Positions 8,107-15,392 of a stretch of 54,823 nt of DNA are shown piece after piece. The notes under the pieces are model-generated. The model was not told where the DNA came from. It saw only the letters and a list, made by a program, of their open reading frames with translations, and searched no databases. How positions within the stretch are numbered: the first letter of the stretch is position 1; the number at the start of each line of letters is the position of its first letter. Location: NCBI GenBank assembly GCA_019414325.1, contig DXMG01000009.1, forward strand, positions 1 to 54,823, given 5' to 3'. A program made the position numbers and the translations under genes. The stretch comes from Collinsella sp. (GTDB lineage: Bacteria > Actinomycetota > Coriobacteriia > Coriobacteriales > Coriobacteriaceae).

Positions 8107-9429
8107 TTAATCGTCCTTGTCGTCTTTCATGACAACGGTGGTCTCGGTGTGGCTGAAGGTGTCGTGTTTCTCGGTCAGGTCGAGCTCGCCACAATACTCA
8201 TCGGCACAGGTTGCTTCGTTGGCCGTCTTGAGCTGGCCTACCAGTAGCACGTCTCCGATAATCACGATGATCAGTGGCGCGATGATATTGATGAGGATGC
8301 CCTCGATATCAAAGGTGAGGTAATCCGGATCGAAGGCGTATTCCCCCATAAAGAGAATCTGGGAGAGGATAAATCCGATCACAAAGAACAGCACCGAGGC
8401 GATAGCGAGCTTGGGCTTGGAGCAAGGAAGCTCGCCGACCATACGGCCGGTTTGGCCGTTCATGGCAAACAGGTAGCTCTTGCCGTTCCACGAGGTGGAA
8501 AGCATCCACACGGGGAACAGGGCATAGTCGCTGTCTTCCCAGGTGTAGTCGAGCTGCTTGCTTTCGACCGTGGCATCGTCATATTCGTCGACGACGGTTT
8601 CGCGCAGGGCCGAGATCGTGCTTTCCTCCATGCGGCGTTCGGCGCGCGCCTTGCAGGTTTCGCAGTCCTCGTCGTAGCGGTTGGCGATGTAGCCGGGCAT
8701 ATACGCGACCGAAAACGGGCGCAGGGCATCGTAGTCAAACGGCTCGATGGCGTCCATGTGGCCGTCGGGCATCTTGGACGATCCGTCGACGGGCACGCGC
8801 TTAAACGAGATGTTTCCCTTGCGGTAGGCGTCGTAGTGGTCGGTGGTCGTGACGGTGCGGTCGGATTCCTCGGTCACGGTCTCGTTGGTCGCATCGAAGT
8901 ACACTTCGCCGTCAACGCGGGCGCCGTAGAGCCAAAACGGCACGTAGACACCTTGGACCTCGTCGATGTGGTTGCCGGTGACAAAGCTCTTGGGCAGCAA
9001 GATCTTGCCCTTGTAGTGTTCCTTGAGTGCGGCTGTGACGTCGTCGCGCCCGAGCTTAAACGGAATTACCAGGTCGGGCGAGAAGTCGCCAGAGAGCTGG
9101 CCGGGCGCCACGGCGGAGTTGCCGCAGTACGGGCAGGTGGTGACGGCGACGGTGCCGTCGGACACGAGCTCGGCGCCGCACGACGAGCAGATGTAGCCAG
9201 CGTTTTGGGCGAGCTCCTGCACCGCGTCGTCGGCGACGGGCTTGGGCGTTGCGGCTGCTGCATCGGCTTTGGCATCTGCCTTGTCCTGGCGCTCGCGATA
9301 GAGGGCCTCGACTTCTTCGACTTCAAAACGAGAATCGCAGTAGTCGCAGACGAGCTTTTGCTCGGCACTGGCAAAGTGAAGGGGGCCGCCACACGCGGGG
9401 CATTGATAGTTGATGCTCTCAAAGGCCAT
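8107..9429 (-). CDS. zinc-ribbon membrane protein (YdjG-like)
   Basis: 440 aa. An N-terminal TFIIB-type zinc ribbon (CPACGG...CDYCDS) is followed by a charged linker and a second ribbon (CSSCG...CPYCGN) near residues 80-110. A long beta-rich domain (about 120-330) follows, then two hydrophobic segments near 345-400. This matches the family of B. subtilis YdjG and related TFIIB zinc ribbon-containing proteins. It sits 24 bases after the DUF4428 gene and 48 bases before the SPFH gene, so the three form one unit. The biochemical role is not known. An AAAGGA site supports the start at 9429. Confidence 0.75.
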   Translation of the reverse strand: MAFESINYQCPACGGPLHFASAEQKLVCDYCDSRFEVEEVEALYRERQDKADAKADAAAATPKPVADDAVQELAQNAGYICSSCGAELVSDGTVAVTTCPYCGNSAVAPGQLSGDFSPDLVIPFKLGRDDVTAALKEHYKGKILLPKSFVTGNHIDEVQGVYVPFWLYGARVDGEVYFDATNETVTEESDRTVTTTDHYDAYRKGNISFKRVPVDGSSKMPDGHMDAIEPFDYDALRPFSVAYMPGYIANRYDEDCETCKARAERRMEESTISALRETVVDEYDDATVESKQLDYTWEDSDYALFPVWMLSTSWNGKSYLFAMNGQTGRMVGELPCSKPKLAIASVLFFVIGFILSQILFMGEYAFDPDYLTFDIEGILINIIAPLIIVIIGDVLLVGQLKTANEATCADEYCGELDLTEKHDTFSHTETTVVMKDDKDD

Positions 9430-9453
9430 GATCGGTCCTTTCGCTGCCGGAGG

Positions 9454-10191
9454 CTATGCGCCGATGGCGCCGCCGCAGTATTCGCAGCGCCCGCTGGCAT
9501 CGGGAATGGTGGTGGCTCCGCAGAAGGGGCAGGTCACCGCGGTCTTGGGGGCTTTGGCGGCCACGACGCTGTCGCGCGTCTCCTGGCGCAGCTGCACCAG
9601 CGCATCGCGGACTTCGGTTGCCTGGCGCTTGGCCTCGCGATATTCGATGGAGCCGCGCTGATCGATGGTGGAGTCGTTCACGCGCAGGTTGATCTCGGTA
9701 AAGTACGGCGTGTTGACGTGGATGGTCAGATTAAAGTCGTAATCCAGGTCGTAGCGCGGCGGGTTGTAGCTCTCGCGCTCGCCGTCCTTGGTCTCGCGAT
9801 AGATCTCGGTGCGTTGCTCGTCGATATCCATATCGCAGCCGAGTACCTGCGAGAACTCGATGATGTCGGGATTGGCGTCGCGCCAGCGGCTCTGCGAAGT
9901 GATGATCAGCAGGCCCGCGTCCTCATCGAGCATAATATTGGTGCGCCCGGCAGAAAGCGTGCGCGTGGGGTTGAACGAAGACAGGCGTTCGGCGTTGGCC
10001 TCGCGGTAGGCGAGTTGCTCACGGATATCGTCCGCGGTGCTGGAGCGATAGCCGTGAAAGTAGGGGGAGAGCTTGCCGGCGCACTCTTTGCACAGGTAGC
10101 CTTCATTGATTTTTGTCTTACCTAGAAGTCCCAGCTCGGTACCGCAAATCGCGCACTCTTTCTTCTCGAACATCTTGTCAAAGAAGCCCAT
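9454..10191 (-). CDS. DUF4428-type zinc-binding protein
   Basis: 245 aa. It begins MGFFDKMFEKKECAICG: a short N-terminal zinc site (CAICG...CKEC) typical of DUF4428. The middle part has a PH-like beta pattern (RTNIMLDEDAGLLIITSQ, TEIYRETKDGERESY). A C-terminal ribbon (CPFCGA...CEYCGG) closes it. A GGGAGG site lies six bases before ATG 10191. First gene of the zinc-ribbon/SPFH operon. Cytosolic by composition, with no membrane segment. Family recognition is good, function unknown. Confidence 0.75.
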   Translation of the reverse strand: MGFFDKMFEKKECAICGTELGLLGKTKINEGYLCKECAGKLSPYFHGYRSSTADDIREQLAYREANAERLSSFNPTRTLSAGRTNIMLDEDAGLLIITSQSRWRDANPDIIEFSQVLGCDMDIDEQRTEIYRETKDGERESYNPPRYDLDYDFNLTIHVNTPYFTEINLRVNDSTIDQRGSIEYREAKRQATEVRDALVQLRQETRDSVVAAKAPKTAVTCPFCGATTIPDASGRCEYCGGAIGA

Positions 10192-10289
10192 GGCTGCCTC
10201 CCATCAACAGGTAGCGTGTGTCACTTTTGATGATGGGGGAGTGTGCGATTCTTCGCGATACCCAGACGGCTCAAGGAGTCTCCACAACT

Positions 10290-10303
10290 GGGACACATGG
10301 CCC
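10290..10303. repeat. GGGACAYRTGGCCC motif
   Basis: GGGACACATGGCCC followed by a TTTTTGA tract. A close copy, GGGACATGTGGCCC followed by the same tract, lies at 1735-1748. Both precede genes for membrane-bound signalling proteins. Two copies are too few to assign a role. Confidence 0.3.
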
Positions 10304-10310
10304 ATTTTTG

Positions 10311-10393
10311 ACTAGTCGTTGGGGACGTTCTCAAACGACTAGTCGCGGGGGACACTCTTCGGCCACTCATTGGGGACGTACTTAAATGAGTGG
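10311..10393. repeat. two REP-like hairpins with constant loop and different stems
   Basis: Unit 1 (10311-10343) has stem ACTAGTCGTT / AACGACTAGT. Unit 2 (10363-10393) has stem CCACTCATT / AATGAGTGG. Both carry the GGGGACGT loop found at 13101, 13413, 16140 and 36138. A related GGGGACACTC sequence separates them and another follows. The rest of the 387-base gap 10192-10578 shows only the motif at 10290 and a promoter. Confidence 0.7.
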
Positions 10394-10519
10394 TAGTTGG
10401 AGACACTCCTGGCCGAGTTAGAGGTCGCGCGTGTCCCTTCTGGTCCATGCGGCTCAAAATCGCGGCGTGATGTGGACGGCTGGGGTCGAATTGGCAGCAT
10501 TTCGAGCTTGGCTTCGATA

Positions 10520-10548
10520 TTGAGACTGGTTCTTTATTAAAATAGATT
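10520..10548 (+). promoter_or_regulatory. putative promoter of the membrane LuxR regulator
   Basis: TTGAGA (10520-10525), 17-bp spacer, TAGATT (10543-10548), about 30 bases before ATG 10579. Confidence 0.4.
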
Positions 10549-10578
10549 TCCAGACAATTGAGCGGCCGGGGGTTAACC

Positions 10579-12123
10579 ATGAGGGGCATGGGAGACACAA
10601 CCACTTATCTGCGTCGGGGCATTCGGGAGATTATATGCCTGGCGCTGTTCTTCTTCACGTTTTTGGCGTGCGAGTATCTCTTTGATGTGCGCATAGCCGA
10701 GTTCGTGCCATCGAGTGAGGTCGCCATCTACGAGAGCATCGTTGTCGGCGCGAGCGTGATTGGCTTTTTCGTACGCCCATTTCTGTACTATCGCCTTCCC
10801 CAGACGATCGATGCGACGAGCGATATTACAGGCGTGCTGTTGGTATCGGCGTTGCTGCTGATGATTACGGCAGTGCGGTTTGAGGTAGTAATTGCCGGCG
10901 GCCTGGTGGCGTGCTGCGCCCTGGGCTATTGCGGATCGACCGCCCATGCCAATCTTGCGCGGCGTTTTGCGCAGACGCCCTGCCTGGCGCGCGCCGCCGC
11001 ACTTTCCTATGCCATGGGCGTTCTGGTACAGGTGATCAACCACATGGTGATGCCTGTCGGTATTCCTCAGCAGGCTGTTCTGGTCGTCTGTGCGATCGCG
11101 CAGGTGGCGTTGCTCCACGGTGCCCGACGCGCCAAGCTGCGCGACGAGTCCGACCCCAACTTTGAACCCAGTGCTGCCGGGCTTTCGGTAGATGCTCTGG
11201 AATATGGCGCCAAGTGGCATGACGATCCCGAGGCAAAGGCGGCATTCCGTCGCGCCGTAGTTCGCCTGACCGTGGCGACGGCGTATCTTTCCAGCGTATT
11301 CGCCGCTCTCAACGCGGGCTTCACGACCTTGCATGCTGTCGGAGCCGTCGATTTGGGCGATTGGTCGCGCCTGCTGCTTGTCGTGAGCTCGTTGGTCGCT
11401 GGCGCACTATTTGACCTGCACGGCCGCTCGTATATGAATATCGGCATGACATGTGCCGCCATACTGTCCACGCTTTCGTTCTTTGTGCTCATCGTCGACG
11501 GCAATGGCGGCAACGAGCTCGCTGCCACGATCATCTTTTATCTGGGCTCGGTTTTTTTCGTGGTGTTCTTTACCACAAAATATGCCGCCGTCTCGCTCTA
11601 TGCGCGCTGGTCATATTTTTGGCCGTGCATGGGTCGCGTCGTCAACAACGTGTGCTCGATGCTCGTGACGGCGCCGGCGGTGGCGATCATCTCGAGTCAA
11701 AACGTGCTGGCTGCGGTCGGTGCGGCGCTCGTGATGTTTGTGGGCATTGCGATTACGCTGCTGGGGCAGTTGGGGCAACGAGCCGATGATGCCGTGATGC
11801 AGGATGGCCTGCCGCTTGCCACCGACGATCTTGGTGGGGATCTTGCGCCCACATGCTCCGACCCCGAGCCCGTGGAGGCAGCGGAGCTCACGTCCGATGA
11901 ACGCCTCGATTCCTTCGTCGCCACCTTTGGGCTTACAGAGCGCGAGCGCGATATTCTTGAGGCCTTGGTCGTTTCGGACCAGAGCGTTCAGGACATCGCC
12001 ACAACGCTCTTCCTTTCGCGCTCCACGCTCTACCGCCACATTTCCTCGATCAACAAAAAGGCCGGTACCGCCTCGCGTGTGGCCCTTATCAACTTCTTCT
12101 GGTCCTGGACACCCAAGGACTAG
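10579..12123 (+). CDS. multi-transmembrane LuxR-family transcriptional regulator
   Basis: About 514 aa from ATG 10579 after a GGGGG run; ATG 10588 is also possible. Residues 1-410 carry about ten to twelve hydrophobic helices in an MFS-like layout. The C-terminal 65 residues are a LuxR-type helix-turn-helix (LTERERDILEAL ... VQDIATTLFLSRSTLYRHI). This fusion of a transporter-like sensor and a DNA-binding domain is abundant in Coriobacteriia; the ligand is usually unknown. It has no receiver domain and no partner kinase, so it would act as a one-component membrane regulator. pyrE follows 120 bases downstream with its own ribosome-binding site; nothing links the two functionally. Confidence 0.85.
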   Translation: MRGMGDTTTYLRRGIREIICLALFFFTFLACEYLFDVRIAEFVPSSEVAIYESIVVGASVIGFFVRPFLYYRLPQTIDATSDITGVLLVSALLLMITAVRFEVVIAGGLVACCALGYCGSTAHANLARRFAQTPCLARAAALSYAMGVLVQVINHMVMPVGIPQQAVLVVCAIAQVALLHGARRAKLRDESDPNFEPSAAGLSVDALEYGAKWHDDPEAKAAFRRAVVRLTVATAYLSSVFAALNAGFTTLHAVGAVDLGDWSRLLLVVSSLVAGALFDLHGRSYMNIGMTCAAILSTLSFFVLIVDGNGGNELAATIIFYLGSVFFVVFFTTKYAAVSLYARWSYFWPCMGRVVNNVCSMLVTAPAVAIISSQNVLAAVGAALVMFVGIAITLLGQLGQRADDAVMQDGLPLATDDLGGDLAPTCSDPEPVEAAELTSDERLDSFVATFGLTERERDILEALVVSDQSVQDIATTLFLSRSTLYRHISSINKKAGTASRVALINFFWSWTPKD

Positions 12124-12243
12124 CGTATGAGCCGCCGCCCAGCCCCTTACTCTAACGGGGGATGTGGCCTCAAAGCACGCCCACATCGACGCCTCGCCTG
12201 CGCTAAACTGAAGAGCACGTACGCGATTACGAGAGGAGCCCGC

Positions 12244-12924
12244 ATGGAGGCTTACAAGCAAGAGTTCATCAAGTTTATGGTTGAGTCCGACGTTCTTAAG
12301 TTCGGCAGCTTTACGCTCAAGAGCGGCCGTCAGTCCCCGTTCTTTATGAACGCCGGCGCCTATGTGACGGGCTATCAGCTCAAGAAGCTGGGCGAGTATT
12401 ACGCCCAGGCCATCCACGATAACTTTGGCGACGACTTTGACGTGCTGTTTGGACCGGCCTACAAGGGTATTCCGCTGGCCGTCGTGACCGCAATTGCCTA
12501 CCACGAGCTGTACGGCAAGGAGGTCAAGTACTGCTGCGATCGCAAGGAGGCCAAGGACCACGGCGCCGACAAGGGCAACCTGCTGGGCTATGAGCCCCAG
12601 GACGGCGACCGCGTGGTCATGGTCGAGGACGTCACCACCAGCGGTAAGTCCATCGACGAGACCTATCCCAAGGTCAAGGCTGCTGCCGATGTCGAGATCA
12701 AGGGCCTCATCGTGTCCCTCAACCGCATGGAGGTCGGCAAGGGTGGCGTGACCACCGCGCAGAAGGAGATCGAGGCCAAGTACGGTTTCCCCGTCGCGAG
12801 CATCGTCTCCATGGCCGAGGTCGTCGAGACCCTCTACAACCACGAGATCGACGGCAAGGTCGTCATCGATGACGAGCTCAAGGCCGCTATCGACGCCTAC
12901 TACGAGCAGTACGGAGTTAAGTAG
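12244..12924 (+). CDS. pyrE: orotate phosphoribosyltransferase
   Basis: 226 aa. Converts orotate and PRPP to orotidine 5'-phosphate in pyrimidine synthesis. The PRPP-binding signature is VMVEDVTTSGKS; FGPAYKGIPLA and the FTLKSGRQSPFF start region are also typical. Length agrees with the PyrE family. A GAGAGGAG site precedes ATG 12244, so the in-frame codons further upstream are not used. No other pyr gene is adjacent. The last base of its stop codon is the first base of a 13-bp hairpin that opens a modular repeat element. Confidence 0.95.
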   Translation: MEAYKQEFIKFMVESDVLKFGSFTLKSGRQSPFFMNAGAYVTGYQLKKLGEYYAQAIHDNFGDDFDVLFGPAYKGIPLAVVTAIAYHELYGKEVKYCCDRKEAKDHGADKGNLLGYEPQDGDRVVMVEDVTTSGKSIDETYPKVKAAADVEIKGLIVSLNRMEVGKGGVTTAQKEIEAKYGFPVASIVSMAEVVETLYNHEIDGKVVIDDELKAAIDAYYEQYGVK

Positions 12925-13095
12925 GTTACGGCGTTTTACCAAACGCCGTAACCGGCCGACGCTGCGCGGGCCGCATTTGGACAATCTGACGTTCAACTTC
13001 AAGGGCGCGACCAGAAGGTCAGCGCCCTTTCGTTTCACGTCACCTTGTCACAAATGCGACCCGCTCGCTGGCGCTACCAAAACATCGGCGTTGCC
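12924..13095 (+). repeat. modular 3'-end RNA-like element, copy 1
   Basis: Parts in order: hairpin GGTTACGGCGTTT / AAACGCCGTAACC (12924-12953); outer helix CGCATTTG (12972-12979) with CAAATGCG (13051-13058); internal core GACAATCTGACGTTCAA facing TTTCACGTCACCTTG; inner stem GGGCGC-GACC-agaa-GGTC-A-GCGCCC. Related copies follow other genes at 15953, 30574 and 35945. Confidence 0.65.
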
Positions 13096-13100
13096 GCGCT

Positions 13101-13154
13101 AGTCACCGGGGACGTTCTTGTTTGACTGGTCGTTTAAGAGCGTCCCCAATGACT
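13101..13154. repeat. inverted pair of GGGGACGTTCTT repeats
   Basis: AGTCACCGGGGACGTTCTT on the plus strand faces AAGAGCGTCCCCAATGACT, its inverted partner. This is the head-to-head arrangement typical of bacterial interspersed mosaic elements built from REP units. Confidence 0.6.
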
Positions 13155-13160
13155 ACTTAG

Positions 13161-13413
13161 GAATGAGCGTGGATAATCTCCCGTTTTTGGCCCCCGTGTG
13201 GGCTCAAAGTGGGAGATTATCCACGCTCGTTGGATAGGTGTCCGAAAATCAACGCTCATTCGGTTGGCGCAGGGGCAAGCTGTTTTCCGCTGTGGTGCCA
13301 CATGTGAGTCTGGCCTCCTGTGCCAGATTCTAATAACGAGTTTACGGAGTAAATTGTTATTAGAGCTGAAATGGCCGACCTAATGACGAGAAGTCGTTAT
13401 TAGGTCGGCCATT
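13161..13413. repeat. cluster of long perfect hairpins
   Basis: Three inverted repeats: 18-bp perfect arms at 13165-13182 and 13211-13228; 9-bp arms at 13329-13337 and 13356-13364; 20-bp arms with one G-T pair at 13370-13389 and 13394-13413. The last two share the TAATAACGA / TCGTTATTA sequence. No gene is visible. With the elements on either side they fill the 514-base gap after pyrE. Confidence 0.65.
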
Positions 13414-13441
13414 AGTCATTGGGGACGTTCTTAAATGACTA
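13413..13441. repeat. REP-like hairpin
   Basis: TAGTCATT / AATGACTA stem around GGGGACGTTCTTA. It touches the stop codon of the RpiR gene at 13439. Confidence 0.7.
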
Positions 13442-14293
13442 CTTGAGCCCGGGCAGGCGGGTGTAGGGGAACGAGCGCTCCAGGAATTCGGCGCAGCGGG
13501 CGTAGTCTTTGGCGAAGTAGCTGCTGTAGAGCGAATCGAGCACGTATTGCACGGCGATGTGGCTTGCGAACTGCGTGATGCGGTGCGTCATGCTCTCGTA
13601 ATCGCTCACCGTAAGGTAGGCGGCAAAGCCGGGGTGAATGCGCGCGCAGTAGGGCGTGCCGATGATGATGACCGGGACATGCCGGCTGCTGAGGATCGGC
13701 AAGATTTTCTTGAGGTTGGGCGCAAGGCCGCTGTAGGAGATAACGATCGCCGCGCGGTCTGAATCCGAGGTAAGCGCCGTGCGCACCTGTGCCTCGATGT
13801 TGCCGTAGCATGTGGCGCTCTTGCCGGCGGAGAGCAAGCGGTCGCGGAACATTCCCGCTGGATAGAGGTTGTGCGAGCCCGTGTAGATGTCGACCTGTCG
13901 GGCGTTCGCGATGAGCTTGGCGGCGTGGTCAAGCTGCGTGGGGTCTAGCAGCTCCTGCGTTTCGGCCAGCGTGGTCTGGTAGAGCCCCTCCATGCGCTCC
14001 ATAACCTGTGCAGGCGTGGAAGTGGCATCGAAGGGAAAGTTGATATCCACGTCGCGCCGGTTTCCCGCCTCGGTTGCTAAGCGAATAAGCTCGACCTTGA
14101 GATCTTTGAAGCCCTCGAGGCCGAGCTTTTTGCAAAAACGGTGCACGCTCGCAACAGAAACGTTGGTGCGCGCGGCAAATTCCTTAATAGAAAGCCCGCG
14201 GATGTCCTCGCCGATGGCAAGGACCGCAATGCCGAGTTGTTGCTCGGTGGGGGTGAGGCCCTGCGCCTCGGTGATCTTGCGTTTGATATCCAT
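13439..14293 (-). CDS. MurR/RpiR-family transcriptional regulator
   Basis: 284 aa from ATG 14293, preceded by GGGAG; an in-frame ATG at 14323 lacks a ribosome-binding site. The N-terminal RpiR helix-turn-helix (1-75) contains IKEFAARTNVSVASVHRFCKKLG. The SIS sugar-phosphate isomerase-like domain (about 110-260) has VDIYTGSHN and VISYSGLAPN. Members sense phosphorylated sugars and control PTS or sugar-phosphate genes. It is divergent from crr, and the crr upstream region carries the block also found before the 6-phospho-beta-glucosidase gene, so both are plausible targets. Target assignment is inference. Confidence 0.85.
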   Translation of the reverse strand: MDIKRKITEAQGLTPTEQQLGIAVLAIGEDIRGLSIKEFAARTNVSVASVHRFCKKLGLEGFKDLKVELIRLATEAGNRRDVDINFPFDATSTPAQVMERMEGLYQTTLAETQELLDPTQLDHAAKLIANARQVDIYTGSHNLYPAGMFRDRLLSAGKSATCYGNIEAQVRTALTSDSDRAAIVISYSGLAPNLKKILPILSSRHVPVIIIGTPYCARIHPGFAAYLTVSDYESMTHRITQFASHIAVQYVLDSLYSSYFAKDYARCAEFLERSFPYTRLPGLK

Positions 14294-14357
14294 GCGAACT
14301 CCCACACTCGCCAAATCTACCAAAAAGGGACGGGTTTATTTTGGCACGTTTCGGTCG

Positions 14358-14418
14358 GTATCAGGAAGTGCCAGGGACGGGGCGGCGGCAGGACTCGAGA
14401 GCGAAAAGAAGTATCGGG
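14358..14418 (+). promoter_or_regulatory. upstream block shared with the GH1 promoter
   Basis: Matches 72-133 over about 60 bp with one or two small indels, and ends 15 bp before the putative -35 of the distal crr promoter, as in the other copy. It lies between the divergent RpiR and crr genes. Confidence 0.5.
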
Positions 14419-14432
14419 TTTGGTGCGCCCGC

Positions 14433-14461
14433 TTCTGCCCGTCCCGTGCGCAGACGATACT
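14433..14461 (+). promoter_or_regulatory. putative distal crr promoter
   Basis: TTCTGC (14433-14438), 17-bp spacer, GATACT (14456-14461). The -10 is identical to that of the GH1 promoter and keeps the same distance to the shared block. The -35 is weak. Confidence 0.35.
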
Positions 14462-14541
14462 CGGCTTATCGACCCGCGATGCAAAGGAGATGCTCGTCCC
14501 ACGAGCACTACCGGGAAGGGCTCGCGATTCGAGTCTCCACC

Positions 14542-14570
14542 TTAGCATTTGAACCATTTGGCACTATAAT
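14542..14570 (+). promoter_or_regulatory. putative proximal crr promoter
   Basis: TTAGCA (14542-14547), 17-bp spacer, TATAAT (14565-14570), 49 bases before ATG 14620. Confidence 0.5.
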
Positions 14571-14619
14571 TACCGTAGGCATGCGCACAACGTTGCGCTT
14601 AATCAAGAGGAGAAAACGT

Positions 14620-15156
14620 ATGGGTCTGTTTGACATGTTTAAGAAGAAGGCTGAGCCCGCGGCTGCCGCTGCTCCGGCCTCCATCTCTGCTTCTGCCGGC
14701 GCCGACGTGCTGTGCTCGCCCGTCAAGGGCAAGGTCATCAAGATGGCCGACGTGCCCGATCCCGTCTTTGGTGGCGAGGTTCTGGGCAAGGGCTGCGCCG
14801 TGTGGCCCGAGGACGATCTGGTCTACGCTCCCTGCGACGGCAAGGTGACCGTCACCATGGGTCACGCCGTGGGTCTGCAGTCCGATAGCGGCATCGAGGT
14901 TCTGGTGCACGTTGGCGTCGATACCGTCAACATGAACGGTGACGGCTTCGAGGGCTTCGTCAAGGCCGACGACGTCGTGAAGGCCGGCCAGCCCATCCTC
15001 AAGATCGACCGCGCCAAGATCGCCGCTGCCGGTTACAAGGACTGCGTCGTGGTGGCCGTGTCCAACACCGCCGAGTTTGCCGATGTCGAACTCGCCGTCG
15101 AGGTCGACTCCGCTGTCGCCGCCGGTGACGCCATCGTTAAGGTCGTCCGCAAGTAA
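14620..15156 (+). CDS. crr: PTS glucose-type IIA component
   Basis: 178 aa, the size of a free-standing IIA(Glc). It accepts phosphate from HPr and passes it to a IIB domain. The phosphorylated histidine is H97 in LVHVGVDTV and the second catalytic histidine is H82 in MGHAVG. A short charged and Ala-rich N-terminus precedes the beta-sandwich domain. An AAGAGGAG site precedes ATG 14620; in-frame sequence upstream is not coding. No IIBC permease lies next to it, so it must serve permeases elsewhere. Two promoters and the block shared with the GH1 gene suggest controlled expression. Confidence 0.93.
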   Translation: MGLFDMFKKKAEPAAAAAPASISASAGADVLCSPVKGKVIKMADVPDPVFGGEVLGKGCAVWPEDDLVYAPCDGKVTVTMGHAVGLQSDSGIEVLVHVGVDTVNMNGDGFEGFVKADDVVKAGQPILKIDRAKIAAAGYKDCVVVAVSNTAEFADVELAVEVDSAVAAGDAIVKVVRK

Positions 15157-15180
15157 ACTGCGGCGTCCAAAGGATGTGCA

Positions 15181-15212
15181 AGGGTGGTCGGGTTTTCCGG
15201 CCACCTTTTTTA
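15181..15212 (+). terminator. rho-independent terminator of crr
   Basis: Stem GGTGGTCGG / CCGGCCACC (one T-G pair) followed by TTTTTTATT. Confidence 0.85.
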
Positions 15213-15392
15213 TTGCACCGCGGGAAAGCGTTTTATTGCACGTTGGGCGGGCTTGCAAACCGTTCGGACGCTAAAACGAACCGACCGTGCCTTCGCGTTG
15301 CCGAGGGCGTTCATAAGTGGATAGTATGGGCTTACTTATTACAACGTGCGCCGCGTCTGGGAAGCGCAGTGCCGCTCATTGGGAGGAACAAC

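Noticed and set aside
12127..12243. N-terminal extension of PyrE to 12127
   Set aside because: A strong GAGAGGAG site precedes ATG 12244, and PyrE homologues start there.
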